NCBI GenBank assembly: GCA_947644365.1
Contig: CANRYZ010000004.1
Span: forward strand, 1 to 55,741
DNA length: 55,741 nucleotides
Direction: 5' to 3'
Source of the DNA: an uncultured Oscillibacter sp.
GTDB taxonomy: Bacteria; Bacillota; Clostridia; Oscillospirales; Oscillospiraceae
The position numbers and the translations under genes were made by a program. Positions 26,639 to 36,126 of the stretch are shown here, piece by piece. The notes below the pieces were generated by a model. It saw only the letters and a list, made by a program, of their open reading frames with translations. It had not been told where the DNA came from and did not search any database. The stretch's first letter is position 1; every line of letters starts with the position of its first letter.

Positions 26639-28141
26639 ATGGCGCGGTGCATTATGGTGCAGGGCACCATGTCCGGCGCGGGGAAGAGCCTGCTGGCGGC
26701 GGCCCTGTGCCGCATCTTCCGCCAGGACGGCTGGCGGGCGGCCCCTTTCAAGGGCCAGAACATGGCCCTCAACAGCTATATCACCCGGGACGGTCTGGAG
26801 ATGGGCCGGGCCCAGGCGGTCCAGGCCCAGGCGGCGGGCATTGAACCGGACGTACGGATGAACCCCGTGCTGCTCAAGCCCTCCAGCGACACCGGGAGCC
26901 AGCTCATCGTCCTGGGGGAGATCCGGGGCCAGTACGAGGCCGCCAGCTACTTCCGCATGAAAAGGAGCCTGATCCCGGAGGTGTTGGGGGCCTATAACAG
27001 CCTGGCGGCGGAGTACGACATCATCGTTATTGAGGGGGCCGGCAGTCCCGCGGAGATCAACCTGCGGGATGCGGACGGCTTTGTGAACATGGGCCTTGCC
27101 GAGCTGGTGAACGCCCCGGTGCTGCTGGTGGGGGACATCGACCGGGGCGGCGTGTTCGCCCAGCTCTACGGCACCGCCGCCCTGCTGGAGCAGCGGGAAC
27201 GGAGCCGGATCGCGGGCCTTGTCATCAACAAATTCCGGGGGGACCAGGCCCTGCTGGAGCCGGGCCTCTCTATGCTGGAGGAGAAAACCGGCATCCCGGT
27301 GCTGGGGGTCGTCCCCTACACCCGGGCGGACATCGACGACGAGGACAGCCTCTCCCCCCGTCTGGAGGAGACCCAGGCCCGCCGGGCCGTGGACGTCGCC
27401 GTGGTCCGCCTGCCCCGCATCTCCAACTTCACGGACTTCTCCCCCCTGGAGAGCCACAGCGCCCTGGGAGTGCGGTACGCGGACAGCGCCGCCGCCCTGG
27501 GGATTCCGGACCTTGTGATTCTGCCGGGCACCAAGAGCACCATGGAGGACCTCCTCTGGCTGCGGCAGAGCGGTCTGGAGGCCGCCGTCTTAAAGCTGGC
27601 GGCAGGCGGCGTCCCGGTGCTGGGCGTCTGCGGCGGCTATCAGATGCTGGGCCAAACCCTCTCCGACCCGGAGGGTGTGGAGCGGGGCGGCGTTCTGCGG
27701 GGTATGGGCCTGCTCCCCTGTGAGACCGTGTTCTCCTCCCGGAAGACCCGCACCCGGGCCGCCGCCGCCGTCACGGCGGAGCCTTTCGCCGGGGCGGCGG
27801 TGGAGGGCTACGAAATTCACATGGGCCTCACCCGGCGGACGGGCGGCGTTCCCTTCTGCCGCCTGGAAAACGGACGGGAGGACGGCGCGGCAGCCGGAAA
27901 CGTGTTCGGCACCTACCTCCACGGCCTCTTTGACAGCGGCGCCCTGACGGAGCGGCTGGCAGCCTGGCTCCTGGGGCGCAAGGGCCTCTCCGCCGGGGAG
28001 GCCCCGGTGGAGAATCGCCGGGCCTATCAGGAGCGGCAGTACGATCTGCTGGCGGACGCCGTGCGCTCCGGCCTGGACATGGCCGCCGTCTACGAGATCA
28101 TGGACCGGTACGCCGCGCGCGGAACAGGAGGACAACCATGA
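26639..28141 (+). CDS. cbiP: Cobyric acid synthase
   Basis: 500 aa, glutamine-dependent amidation of side chains b, d, e and g. N-terminal P-loop-like VQGTMSGAGKSLLAAAL with FKGQNMALNSY, then NPVLLKPSSDTGSQ and the glutaminase domain with catalytic Cys in GVCGGYQMLGQ and GTYLHGLFDS. The ATG abuts the cobD stop with GGAGGAGGTG upstream; it overlaps cbiC by four bases. Confidence 0.95.
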   Translation: MARCIMVQGTMSGAGKSLLAAALCRIFRQDGWRAAPFKGQNMALNSYITRDGLEMGRAQAVQAQAAGIEPDVRMNPVLLKPSSDTGSQLIVLGEIRGQYEAASYFRMKRSLIPEVLGAYNSLAAEYDIIVIEGAGSPAEINLRDADGFVNMGLAELVNAPVLLVGDIDRGGVFAQLYGTAALLEQRERSRIAGLVINKFRGDQALLEPGLSMLEEKTGIPVLGVVPYTRADIDDEDSLSPRLEETQARRAVDVAVVRLPRISNFTDFSPLESHSALGVRYADSAAALGIPDLVILPGTKSTMEDLLWLRQSGLEAAVLKLAAGGVPVLGVCGGYQMLGQTLSDPEGVERGGVLRGMGLLPCETVFSSRKTRTRAAAAVTAEPFAGAAVEGYEIHMGLTRRTGGVPFCRLENGREDGAAAGNVFGTYLHGLFDSGALTERLAAWLLGRKGLSAGEAPVENRRAYQERQYDLLADAVRSGLDMAAVYEIMDRYAARGTGGQP

Positions 28142-28809
28142 AAACACGCCACACCCTTCCCGGGGACATTGAGCGCACCAGCATGTCCATCATCGCCGCG
28201 GAGCTGGCGGAGCGGGGCGTCGTCCTGCCGCCGGAGCACGAGGCGGTGGTAAAGCGGGTCATCCACACCACGGCGGACTTCGACTATGCCAACACCCTCC
28301 GTTTCACTCCCCGGGCGGTGGAGCTGGCGCAGGCGGCGCTGAGACGGAGCGTCCCCATCGTCACAGATACCAACATGGCAAAGGCGGGCGTCAGCAAACC
28401 GAGCCTGGAAAAGCTGGGCTGCACCCTCCACTGTTTCATGGCGGACCCGGAGGTAGCGCGGGAGGCCAGCCGGCGGGGCCTCACCCGGGCGGCGGTGTCC
28501 ATGGAAAAAGCGGCCCGGGAATACCCCGACGCCATTCTGGCAGTAGGCAACGCCCCCACGGCGCTGCTGCGAATCGCGGAGCTGATAGAGGAGGGACTGC
28601 GGCCCGCCCTGGTGGTGGGCGTACCGGTGGGCTTCGTCAACGTGGAGGAGAGCAAGGAGATCCTCTTCGCCGCCTGTGAGGCCCACGGCGTCCCGGCCAT
28701 CGCGGCCATGGGCCGCAAGGGCGGCAGCAGCGTAGCCGCCGCCGTCTGCAACGCCCTGCTGTACGCCGCCACGGAGACCCTGGACCCTGCCGCCCGGGGG
28801 TGGCAATAA
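28138..28809 (+). CDS. cbiC: Cobalt-precorrin-8 methylmutase
   Basis: 223 aa. Catalytic His in RVIHTTADFDYANTL, then TDTNMAKAGVSKP, AVGNAPTALLRIAEL and the GVPVGFVNVEESKE segment identify CbiC/CobH. Last gene of the B12 operon, followed by a strong hairpin at 28814-28847. Confidence 0.95.
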   Translation: MKTRHTLPGDIERTSMSIIAAELAERGVVLPPEHEAVVKRVIHTTADFDYANTLRFTPRAVELAQAALRRSVPIVTDTNMAKAGVSKPSLEKLGCTLHCFMADPEVAREASRRGLTRAAVSMEKAAREYPDAILAVGNAPTALLRIAELIEEGLRPALVVGVPVGFVNVEESKEILFAACEAHGVPAIAAMGRKGGSSVAAAVCNALLYAATETLDPAARGWQ

Positions 28810-28813
28810 ATAA

Positions 28814-28847
28814 GAGGGGGCCGGACGCTTTTGCGTCCGGCCCCCTC
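28814..28847. terminator. Terminator-like hairpin after the cobalamin operon
   Basis: A perfect 15-bp stem, GAGGGGGCCGGACGC / GCGTCCGGCCCCCTC with a TTTT loop, begins four bases after the cbiC stop. The T run is weak (CGGTCTTGCC), so termination may depend on the great stem strength. Confidence 0.7.
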
Positions 28848-28868
28848 CGGTCTTGCCTATATCGTCAG

Positions 28869-28937
28869 CGCACTTGAAAATCGGCAGCCGATTTTCAAAG
28901 CGGGCTTGGCCTGCCAGCGCATGGAATGCGCCGTGCG
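28869..28937. repeat. 69-nt cloverleaf-like palindromic element
   Basis: Closing stem CGCAC / GTGCG (28869-28873 with 28933-28937) encloses three hairpins in a row. These are an 11-bp stem TTGAAAATCGG-CAG-CCGATTTTCAA (28874-28898), a 6-bp stem GCGGGC-TTG-GCCTGC (28900-28914, one G.U) and a 6-bp stem GCGCAT-GGA-ATGCGC (28917-28931). Only a few bases are unpaired. It lies between convergent genes and carries no tRNA consensus boxes or CCA end. It resembles REP/BIME-type mobile palindromic units. Confidence 0.6.
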
Positions 28938-28941
28938 GTGA

Positions 28942-29757
28942 TTATAAAAACACCTGGTTCTCCTTTGGCTCCCGGAAGTGCTGTTCCAGCATGGCCACAT
29001 GGGACAAAAACGCCGGATCGTCGAAGTATTTAGCGCCCCGGGTGCACTTGCGCACACAGCTCTGGCATTTGATGCACGTCCCCGGCACCTGGGATACATC
29101 CGCCGGGTCAATAGCTCCCATGGGACAGGCCCGGACGCAGGCGCCGCAGCCGTTGCATCTGCTCAGATGCGTCTTCGGCTTGGCCTTGAGAAACTTCACC
29201 GGCTCCCCGTCCACTCCCTTGGGGACGTAGTAGGGCGCCGCCGGGTCTCCGGGCACCTGCACCGGCGTGAGATCTCCCGCCAGCACCTTCTCCGCAGTCT
29301 TTCCGGCAAATTCCCGGACCTCCGCCAGATCGCTCCAGCCGGGACGGCCGAAGGCCAGCTCGTCCGTGAAGGCGTGGCGGCCCACGAAGGCCCCCGCCGC
29401 GATGGGGCGGAAGCCGTCCGCCTCCAGCACCGCCCGCAGCTCCGCCAGGGAGTTGTCATAGCTCCGGTTGCCAAAGAGCACCACAGCCACAGCCAGGGCC
29501 CCGTTCCCCCGGAGCTTCTCCTGGAAGTCCGGCAGCAGCTTGTTTGGCAGCTTTCCGGCATAGGTGGGCGAGCCCGCCACCACCAGGTCCTCCGCCGTAA
29601 AATTCAGGGTCTCCGCCCGCTCCCCGGGCCGGGTAAAGCTCCGCTCCTCCATGGGCAGACCCAGCTTTTCCGCTATTCCCTCCGCCGCGGCGCGGACCAC
29701 CTTGGCCGTGGTCCCCGTGGCGCTGTAATACACCGCCCAGACCTTTTTCAGCTCCAT
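28942..29757 (-). CDS. Flavodoxin-ferredoxin fusion protein (EFR1-like)
   Basis: 271 aa. The N-terminal flavodoxin-like domain (about 1-160) has an FMN-binding loop VYYSATGTTAKVV and a Gly-rich VVAGSPTYAGKLPN. The C-terminal two-cluster ferredoxin domain has CNGCGACVRACP (about 200-211) and CIKCQSCVRKCTRGAKYF. This EFR1-type architecture is common in gut Firmicutes and suggests electron transfer to an unidentified partner. Terminal gene of the minus-strand block; a hairpin follows the next upstream gene. Confidence 0.85.
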   Translation of the reverse strand: MELKKVWAVYYSATGTTAKVVRAAAEGIAEKLGLPMEERSFTRPGERAETLNFTAEDLVVAGSPTYAGKLPNKLLPDFQEKLRGNGALAVAVVLFGNRSYDNSLAELRAVLEADGFRPIAAGAFVGRHAFTDELAFGRPGWSDLAEVREFAGKTAEKVLAGDLTPVQVPGDPAAPYYVPKGVDGEPVKFLKAKPKTHLSRCNGCGACVRACPMGAIDPADVSQVPGTCIKCQSCVRKCTRGAKYFDDPAFLSHVAMLEQHFREPKENQVFL

Positions 29758-29793
29758 CTTTCTCTCTCCTCTCCCCTGCCGCCGCAGGGCCGC

Positions 29794-29822
29794 ACAGGCG
29801 CCGGGAGATTCCCGGCGCCTGT
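29794..29822 (-). terminator. Hairpin between the 69-residue gene and the flavodoxin gene
   Basis: ACAGGCGCCGGGA / TCCCGGCGCCTGT, a perfect 13-bp stem with a 3-base loop, lies 16 bases after the stop of the 69-residue gene. There is no T run, so it may be a weak terminator or a 3' stabiliser. Confidence 0.5.
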
Positions 29823-29837
29823 CTCTCCGTCATACGG

Positions 29838-30047
29838 TTATATGGCAAAATCCTCCGGTTTCAGCTTTCGGGTCTCCAGCACCGCCGGCCGGGGCGGCAC
29901 CCGCTTCATGGGGTCATACCGAAAGGCCCGGCAGCTGTCCTCCACCGGCACGATGCCCCGCTTCACGCAGGCCACCTCCCGCTCGTTGATCTGCTGCCCC
30001 CGCTGGCAGTAGGCGCACCGGGGGTCTATATCCCTGCGAAACAGCAT
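29838..30047 (-). CDS. 69-residue Cys-containing hypothetical protein
   Basis: 69 aa: four Cys in the pattern CAYC...C...C (C11, C14, C27, C39) suggest a small zinc-ribbon-like fold, followed by a basic, Pro-rich tail (YDPMKRVPPRPAVL). I recognise it as a commonly seen small protein of Clostridia, without known function. GGAAGGGAAG precedes the ATG. It lies 24 bases downstream of clpE and is probably cotranscribed with it. Confidence 0.7.
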   Translation of the reverse strand: MLFRRDIDPRCAYCQRGQQINEREVACVKRGIVPVEDSCRAFRYDPMKRVPPRPAVLETRKLKPEDFAI

Positions 30048-30071
30048 CCGTCCGCTTCCCTTCCATCAAAA

Positions 30072-32387
30072 TTACAGGCAGTACAACCTGACTTCTCCAT
30101 CCTCCGCCGTGGCTCTGATCTGGGTGATGGGGCTCTCATAGCTGTCGATGATCTTCGTGGCCATGGGGTCCTCCAGCTCCTTCTGGATGGTCCGCCGGAG
30201 ATTCCGGGCGCCGTAGGTCCGGGAGTAGGACTTGTGGGTCAGCAGCTCCACCAGGGCGTCGTCATAGGTGAGGGTGATCGCCTTCTCCTTCAAGGAGGCC
30301 GCCAGCTCGCCCAGCATGATCCGGGCGATGGACTGGAAGTGCTCCTCCGTCAGGCGGTTGAAGGTGATGACCGCATCCACCCGGTTGATGAACTCCGGCC
30401 GCAGGAACTGCTGCAAGGCCTTCATGGCCCGGTCGGCGTCCTGCTCCTGCTGGGTGCGGCCAAAGCCCACGGTGCCCTCCTTGGTGGCGCTGCCGGCGTT
30501 GGAGGTCATGACGATGATGGTGTTCTCAAAATTCACCTTCCGCCCGTGGGCGTCGGTAATCTCGCCGTCGTCCAGAATCTGGAGCAGCACGTTCAGCACG
30601 TCCGGGTGGGCCTTCTCGATCTCGTCGAAGAGCACCACGGCGTAGGGCTTGCGGCGAATCTTCTCCGTCAGCTGGCCCGCCTCGTCGTAGCCCACGTAGC
30701 CCGGCGGAGAGCCCACGATGCGGGAGACGGAGTGCTTTTCCATAAACTCGGACATATCCAGCCGGATCAGGGCGTCCGGCGTGTTGAAGAGATCGGCGGC
30801 CAGCTGCTTGACCAGCTCCGTCTTGCCCACGCCCGTGGGGCCCACGAAGATGAAGCTGACGGGCTTGTGCTTGGGGGAGATGCCCACCCGGTTGCGGCGC
30901 ACGGCGGCGGACACGGCGGACACCGCCTCGTCCTGGCCGATGATATGGTCCTTGAGCCGCCGCTCCAGCTGGCTCAGGCGCTGGAACTCCTGCTCCCGGA
31001 TGCGGGAGGCGGGGATCTTGGTCCAGAGCTCGATGACGTGGGCCAGGTTCTCCATGGAGAGCTGAGGGTCCCCCTTCTCGCACAGGGCCGTCAGCTCCGT
31101 GTTCAGCTGCATCTCCCGGCTCTTGAGCTCCGCCATACGGGCGTAGTCCTCCTCGACCTTCTCCTCCTTCTCCTCCAGCATGGTACGCTCTTTCTCATAG
31201 TCGTCCAGCTCCCGCTGAATCTGCATCCTGCGGGAGATGTCCGGGTCCTTGAGGTTCAGATCGGAGCAGGCCTCGTCAATGAGGTCGATGGCCTTGTCCG
31301 GCAGGAAGCGGTCGGTGATATACCGTTCGCTGAGCACCACCGCCTGGCGGAGGATGCCCTCGGAGATCTTCACGCCGTGGAACTTCTCATAGTTGGGGGC
31401 CAGGCCCTTCAAAATCTCCACGGAGTCCTCGATGGAGGGCTCGTTCACCGTCACCGGCTGGAAACGCCGCTCCAGGGCGGTGTCCTTCTCGATGGACTTG
31501 CGGTACTCGTTGAAGGTGGTGGCGCCGATCACCTGAATCTCCCCCCGGGAGAGGGCGGGCTTCAAGATGTTGGCGGCGTTCATGCTGCCCTCAGCGTCGC
31601 CGGCGCCCACAATGCTGTGGACCTCGTCGATCATCAAAATGATGTTGCCCAGCCGCTTCACCTCGTCGATGAGGCCCTTCATGCGGCTCTCGAACTGGCC
31701 CCGGAACTGGGTGCCGGCCACCAGGGCGGTGAGGTCCAGCAGGTAGACCTCCTTCTCCCGCAGCTTGAAGGGCACGTCCCCGTTGGCGATCCGCTGGGCC
31801 AGGCCCTCGGCGATGGCGGTCTTGCCCACGCCGGGTTCGCCGATGAGGCAGGGGTTGTTCTTCTGCCGGCGGTTCAGAATCTGCACCACACGCTCGATCT
31901 CCTGGGCCCGGCCGATGACCGGGTCCAGCTTGCCCTCCTTGGCCTTGTCGCTGAGGGAGATGCAGTAGCTGTTCAGATACTTCCGCTTGCCGTTTTTGGC
32001 GTCCTTCTTCTCACGGCCGCCCCGGGCGCCGCCCTCCTCAGAGGCGGGCTCCTCCTTGGCGGGCTTATCGCCGGAGGAAAACAGGCGGTTCAAAAACGGG
32101 AAGGTGGCGGTCTTGCCGTCCTCTTCCTCTCCGCCGCCCTCCTCGCCGCCGGGAAGATCCTCGATATTCTCCACACCGTCAAAGGCCTGCATCATCTCGG
32201 TGTTGATGGTCTCCAAGTCCTCGTCGGAGATGCCCATGCGCTTCATCATATCGTCCACCTGGGGAAGCCCCAGGTCCTTGGCGCACTTGAGGCACAGTCC
32301 CTCGTTGATGGGCTTATCGCCGTCCAGCTTGGAGATGAACACCACGGCGACGTTTTTCTTGCATCTTGAACATAGTGTAGGCTGCAT
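30072..32387 (-). CDS. clpE: ClpE-type AAA+ ATPase with N-terminal zinc finger
   Basis: 771 aa, ATP-dependent unfoldase of the Clp/Hsp100 class. N-terminal zinc finger C6xxC9...C32xxC35 as in ClpE, a long acidic linker (about 75-135), first AAA+ module with Walker A GEPGVGKT (183-190) and Walker [10 protein letters not shown], a coiled-coil middle domain (about 385-435), and a second AAA+ module with GPTGVGKT (516-523). VGF near residue 640 sits where ClpP-docking loops are found, so it probably feeds ClpP. Good RBS TGGAGG. No CtsR-type heptad repeat was seen upstream. Confidence 0.9.
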   Translation of the reverse strand: MQPTLCSRCKKNVAVVFISKLDGDKPINEGLCLKCAKDLGLPQVDDMMKRMGISDEDLETINTEMMQAFDGVENIEDLPGGEEGGGEEEDGKTATFPFLNRLFSSGDKPAKEEPASEEGGARGGREKKDAKNGKRKYLNSYCISLSDKAKEGKLDPVIGRAQEIERVVQILNRRQKNNPCLIGEPGVGKTAIAEGLAQRIANGDVPFKLREKEVYLLDLTALVAGTQFRGQFESRMKGLIDEVKRLGNIILMIDEVHSIVGAGDAEGSMNAANILKPALSRGEIQVIGATTFNEYRKSIEKDTALERRFQPVTVNEPSIEDSVEILKGLAPNYEKFHGVKISEGILRQAVVLSERYITDRFLPDKAIDLIDEACSDLNLKDPDISRRMQIQRELDDYEKERTMLEEKEEKVEEDYARMAELKSREMQLNTELTALCEKGDPQLSMENLAHVIELWTKIPASRIREQEFQRLSQLERRLKDHIIGQDEAVSAVSAAVRRNRVGISPKHKPVSFIFVGPTGVGKTELVKQLAADLFNTPDALIRLDMSEFMEKHSVSRIVGSPPGYVGYDEAGQLTEKIRRKPYAVVLFDEIEKAHPDVLNVLLQILDDGEITDAHGRKVNFENTIIVMTSNAGSATKEGTVGFGRTQQEQDADRAMKALQQFLRPEFINRVDAVITFNRLTEEHFQSIARIMLGELAASLKEKAITLTYDDALVELLTHKSYSRTYGARNLRRTIQKELEDPMATKIIDSYESPITQIRATAEDGEVRLYCL

Positions 32388-32526
32388 CGTATACCTCCAG
32401 AAAACCAGCGGCCCCGCCGCTGAACTTGCAAAGCGGTCACATTCAGGCCGCCAGGGAAGCGCTGATTCGATCCACGCGCGCAGGTCAGCGGGAATTTGTG
32501 ACTTGAAGGCGTGCGCGGGGACCGGC

Positions 32527-33153
32527 TCAATGGCTCCCTAATTGTAAAATGTAGCTCCCCTCCGGGGAGATGCCCAGTCTCTGCGCCAGCAGGACCAGGA
32601 GAAACACGGCCAGCGCGCCCTCCACCAGGCCCACCGCCGCACCGCCCAGGGCGTTGGCCCCGTGGAGCACCGGCAGCTTCAGCGCCAGGTCCAAAACCTT
32701 TGCCGCCAGATTCAGCAGAACCGTCAGCAACAAAAAGGCCAGTACGTAGATAACGCCGTAAAACAGGGATTCCGCCATGCTTCTGGCCACAGAGGCCAGT
32801 ATGGATGCCCCGGTCTCCCGGACGTCCTCCCGGGCCTGCTCCGCCAGATCCTCCAGCCGGTCTCCCGAGATTCCCAGAAGGCCCAGCAGCTCCGGAATCT
32901 CCTCCGGAAGCTGGCCTACGGCGTCCGGCAGCGCCTCGTCCAGCTGCTTTTCAATGCGCCGCTGGATGACGGGCGACGCCAGCCGCGCCGCGGGCGGCGT
33001 CAGGGCCTCCGCCGCGAAGCGGGCCCCCGTCAGGGCCAGCACCACGATCAAAAGCCCCGCCAGGGCCCGAAACAGTCCCCGGTAGGCCCCATAGAGGGCG
33101 AAGCCCAAGAGCAGGGCCGCCGCAATGATGTCTATTATAGCAGGTGCCGTCAC
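32527..33153 (-). CDS. CvpA family membrane protein
   Basis: 208 aa. Hydrophobic segments near residues 5-25 and 27-47, a long amphipathic middle part, and two to three hydrophobic segments at the C-terminus. The opening DIIAAALLLGFALYGAYRGLF resembles CvpA-family proteins (colicin V production, purF-linked in E. coli). The gene lies between a DUF5711-like protein and clpE on the same strand; the 139-bp gap to clpE holds only a small hairpin (CAGCGG/CCGCTG) and no clear promoter. Confidence 0.75.
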   Translation of the reverse strand: MTAPAIIDIIAAALLLGFALYGAYRGLFRALAGLLIVVLALTGARFAAEALTPPAARLASPVIQRRIEKQLDEALPDAVGQLPEEIPELLGLLGISGDRLEDLAEQAREDVRETGASILASVARSMAESLFYGVIYVLAFLLLTVLLNLAAKVLDLALKLPVLHGANALGGAAVGLVEGALAVFLLVLLAQRLGISPEGSYILQLGSH

Positions 33154-33210
33154 ATTTTCCTACCTTTCACGCTGTAAACGTTTTGTGAACTCACCGAAAA
33201 TTTTTTGCTC

Positions 33211-34413
33211 TTATGGCAGGAACTGACTGGCGGACTCCGCCGACAGCAGCAGCGCCGAGCCGTCCGGCCGCATCAGCGCCCCGGACACGCCGATAATGCC
33301 CCGCAGGGAGGCATATACCTGGAGGTTTTCATTATACACCACCAGCCGGTCCGTGTACAGTACCGCCAGATACCGCCCCGCCGCGGAGAGGCCCCGGACC
33401 TCCTCGTGGATCTCCAGGTTCCCCAGCTCCGCGCCCTCCGCGTCCAGCGTGACCAGCCGCCCCACGTTGCCGGCCTGGTAGCGGTTCAGCAGCAGGGCGG
33501 TGAAGTCCTCCCCCAGGCTGTAGCTGCGCAGGTAGGCTCCGCCGCAGTCGTAGCTGGCCGTCACCTCTCCGGAGTAGGAGGCGCAGGTAACGCAAGTGTC
33601 CGACACGGTCACAAATTTCCCGTCCTGCTGCCCGGCGGCAAGCACCAGCCCGTTTGGAATACTGTATTCCGCAAAGGGCTCGATCTCCCCGGGCTCCCGC
33701 AGGTCATAGAGCAGCACATTGCTGACAAACACGCCGTTCTCCTGCCCCAGCCGCACCGCCGCCAGGGTGTTTCCGTCGTCGCTGACCCGGGCCTCCGTCA
33801 CAAACCGCTCGTCGGAGGTCATGGCAAACACCACCTGCGTCATGTCCGCGCTGTAGGCGGTGACAGCGCCCTTGGCGTTCCGCCGCCCCGACGTCACCGC
33901 CAGCATCCCCTTGGCATTCAGGCTGGCAGAGATCAGCGGCTCATCCTCCTCCGTCTCCAGGCGGAACACCTCGCCCTTTCGGTCCAGGACGTACAGCGAC
34001 CTGCCGCCGACGTCGTAGGCCGCCACCCGGCCGCCGCCCTGGCAAAGGGCCGGAACGCCCATCTTCACCTGGGCGGACCAGGTCTCCCCGCCGTCCTTGT
34101 TCAAAAGCCGCAGAGAGTTTTCCGACAGCACCACCAGCTGGTCTCCCAGCGCCGCGAAGCGGCTGTCCGGAGAGAAGTCGTAGCGGTACCGCTCCTCGCC
34201 GGAGCTGGCGGAACCGCCGTAGTTGAGATAGCGCCGCAGCACGTCAAAGCCGGTGCCGTCCCGATAGGCCGCCGCCAGTACGATCCCCAGCACCGCCGCC
34301 AGGGCCAGGAAGAATACGAGAAACCGCCGCAGGCGGCCGGAGCGCCGCTCCGCCCGCTCCGCCTTTCCCGCTCCGTCGTCGTCATTCCAAATGTCCTTCG
34401 TCCTGTTAGCCAT
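33211..34413 (-). CDS. Membrane-anchored DUF5711-like beta-propeller protein
   Basis: 400 aa from ATG 34413 (an upstream ATG at 34431 is possible). A single N-terminal hydrophobic segment (about 24-45: FLVFFLALAAVLGIVLAAAY) is followed by repeating beta-strand-rich units (RFAALGDQLVVLSENSLRLL, RVAAYDVGGRSLYVLDRKGE), consistent with an extracellular WD40-like propeller. It overlaps the end of truA by eight bases and a GAGG lies about 10 bases before the chosen start. Function unknown. Confidence 0.7.
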   Translation of the reverse strand: MANRTKDIWNDDDGAGKAERAERRSGRLRRFLVFFLALAAVLGIVLAAAYRDGTGFDVLRRYLNYGGSASSGEERYRYDFSPDSRFAALGDQLVVLSENSLRLLNKDGGETWSAQVKMGVPALCQGGGRVAAYDVGGRSLYVLDRKGEVFRLETEEDEPLISASLNAKGMLAVTSGRRNAKGAVTAYSADMTQVVFAMTSDERFVTEARVSDDGNTLAAVRLGQENGVFVSNVLLYDLREPGEIEPFAEYSIPNGLVLAAGQQDGKFVTVSDTCVTCASYSGEVTASYDCGGAYLRSYSLGEDFTALLLNRYQAGNVGRLVTLDAEGAELGNLEIHEEVRGLSAAGRYLAVLYTDRLVVYNENLQVYASLRGIIGVSGALMRPDGSALLLSAESASQFLP

Positions 34414-35161
34414 TGAGCCGTTCATCCTCATACCAAAGTCTTGTGAGGTACAGTCCCCCCGGCGGCGCCGTGGGCCCCGCCAGGGTCCGGTCGCCGCTGT
34501 CCAGAATGGCGGGAATGTCCTCCGGGGTGAATTTCCCCTCCGCCGCGTAGAGCACGGTGCCGGTGATGGCCCGTACCATGTTATACAAAAACCCGTTGGC
34601 GCAGACCTTCAATTCCAGAAGGTCCCCGGCGCGGGATACCTGGCAGTAGTAGATGGTGCGGACGGTGGACCTTGTCTCCGTGCCCACGGAGCGCACCGCC
34701 CGAAAGTCGTGGGTGCCCACAAACTGGCGGGCCGCCCGGTTCAGAAATTCCTCGTCCAGCCGCTTGGGGTAGAAGTACGCCCGGTTGACATAAAACGGGT
34801 TCTTCACCCGGGAGTTGTAGATGCGGTAGGTGTACTCCTTTTTCAGGCACGAGCCGATGGCGTTGAAGCCCTCGTCCACCTCATAAGCCGCCTCCACGGC
34901 GATGTCCTCCGGCACATGGGTGTTGACGGCGAAGGGCAGCCGCTCCACGGGGATGCGGCTCTCCGTGCGGAAGTTGGCCACGTACCGCTCCGCGTGAACG
35001 CCGGCGTCGGTCCGGCCGCAGCCGGTGAGATGCACCTGCTCCCCGGTGATCTTCTCCAGGGCCCTCTGCAGGGTCTCGCAGACGGAGGCGGCGTTTTTCT
35101 GCACCTGCCAGCCGTGATAGGCGGTGCCGTTGTACATGAGTTTTAAGGCGATGTTGCGCAT
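34406..35161 (-). CDS. truA: tRNA pseudouridine synthase A
   Basis: 251 aa, usual length. Isomerises uridines 38-40 in the tRNA anticodon stem. The catalytic Asp52 lies in CGRTDAGVHA, with YNGTAYHGWQVQKN near the start and the NGFLYNMVRAITG motif near the C-terminus. It is part of a minus-strand block with the ECF ATPases, a linkage common in Firmicutes; here two unfamiliar membrane proteins are inserted between ecfT and truA. Confidence 0.95.
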   Translation of the reverse strand: MRNIALKLMYNGTAYHGWQVQKNAASVCETLQRALEKITGEQVHLTGCGRTDAGVHAERYVANFRTESRIPVERLPFAVNTHVPEDIAVEAAYEVDEGFNAIGSCLKKEYTYRIYNSRVKNPFYVNRAYFYPKRLDEEFLNRAARQFVGTHDFRAVRSVGTETRSTVRTIYYCQVSRAGDLLELKVCANGFLYNMVRAITGTVLYAAEGKFTPEDIPAILDSGDRTLAGPTAPPGGLYLTRLWYEDERLNG

Positions 35162-35171
35162 AGGTTCTCCT

Positions 35172-36092
35172 TTAATCCCAGCTCAAAACCGGTCTGGCCC
35201 CCGGGGCGGTCACAGGCATCCTGCCGCCGCTCTCCACCTGCCATCTCTCCAGCGGAAAGGTGTACCGCAGTCCGTATTCATCCCGACAGGCAAAAAACAG
35301 CGCCACGGCGTCCCCCTCCTGGCACGGGATCTCCACGGGTCCGCCGGTGGAGTAGGCGCCCTGCTGGGGGGCCATCGCCAGGATGTCCGCCGCCGGAACG
35401 CCCGCCGCCATGGCGTCCTCCGGCGACAGCCCCGGGCCCTCCCAGACGGTCACGCCATTGCACCGGAGGGAAAACTCTGGCTCTGTCACTGATACGGGCG
35501 CGTAGTCCGGGCCGGACAGGTTCAGGATATACTCCCCCAGGGAGAAGACGCCGCTCTTCCAGTCAGGCCCGCCGTAGCCGCTGCCGTTGACCCGGACGGG
35601 CAGCAGCATGGACATGTCCGTCCAGCCCTCCAGGTCTTCCCGGCGGCTGGTCTCATCGCTCTCCACCAGCACCTCCAGGGACAGCTCCCCCTCCAGGGAG
35701 ACCGGCAGGGGGCCGGAGAACCGCCCCGCTCCGTCGCTCTCCAGCGCCACGATCTTCGTACCAGAGCCCTGATGGGCGGTAAGCCAAACCTCCGTGTCCG
35801 CTCGCCACTCCTTCAAGGTCAGGGAGACCTCCGTCATAAGGCCGCTCTTCCGATCCATACCAGTGGGGGACAGCTCCCAGTCCCGCACCAGCTTTTCCCC
35901 TTCCGCCATCCGCGAAGAGAGATCCTGGATTGCCATTCTCGTATTCTGAGCGGTCTCAATCACCCTGCGGTCCAGGGCCGCCCCCTGTGCCTCCAACGCA
36001 TCGATTCTCCGCCCCTGCCAGAGATTCAGCCCCAGCAGCGCGGCGCACAGGGCCAGCGCCGCCATCTGGCCCCAGTCTCTCTTTCCGTCCAT
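35172..36092 (-). CDS. Membrane-anchored hypothetical protein, paralogue 1
   Basis: 306 aa from ATG 36092, preceded by GGGAGGG; the frame is open further upstream but without support. One N-terminal hydrophobic segment (about residues 9-22), a coiled-coil-like stretch (IDALEAQGAALDRRVIETAQ) and an extracellular beta-rich region. The C-terminal portion (IPCQEGDAVALFFACRDEYG, LRYTFPLERWQV) aligns well with that of the neighbouring gene. I do not recognise the family. The duplication suggests a function specific to this lineage. Confidence 0.7.
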   Translation of the reverse strand: MDGKRDWGQMAALALCAALLGLNLWQGRRIDALEAQGAALDRRVIETAQNTRMAIQDLSSRMAEGEKLVRDWELSPTGMDRKSGLMTEVSLTLKEWRADTEVWLTAHQGSGTKIVALESDGAGRFSGPLPVSLEGELSLEVLVESDETSRREDLEGWTDMSMLLPVRVNGSGYGGPDWKSGVFSLGEYILNLSGPDYAPVSVTEPEFSLRCNGVTVWEGPGLSPEDAMAAGVPAADILAMAPQQGAYSTGGPVEIPCQEGDAVALFFACRDEYGLRYTFPLERWQVESGGRMPVTAPGARPVLSWD

Positions 36093-36126
36093 GGCGATCC
36101 CTCCCTTCTCCGGAAATTCCACCGCC

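Noticed and set aside
28869-28937. tRNA gene (cloverleaf fold)
   Set aside because: Stem lengths are wrong (11-bp first hairpin, 3-nt loops) and the TTC and anticodon consensus are absent.
30234-32369. 711-codon open frame opposite clpE
   Set aside because: Shadow of an intact AAA+ gene on the other strand.
32388-32526. CtsR operator upstream of clpE
   Set aside because: No GGTCAAA-type tandem heptads found; only loosely similar GGTCAGC.
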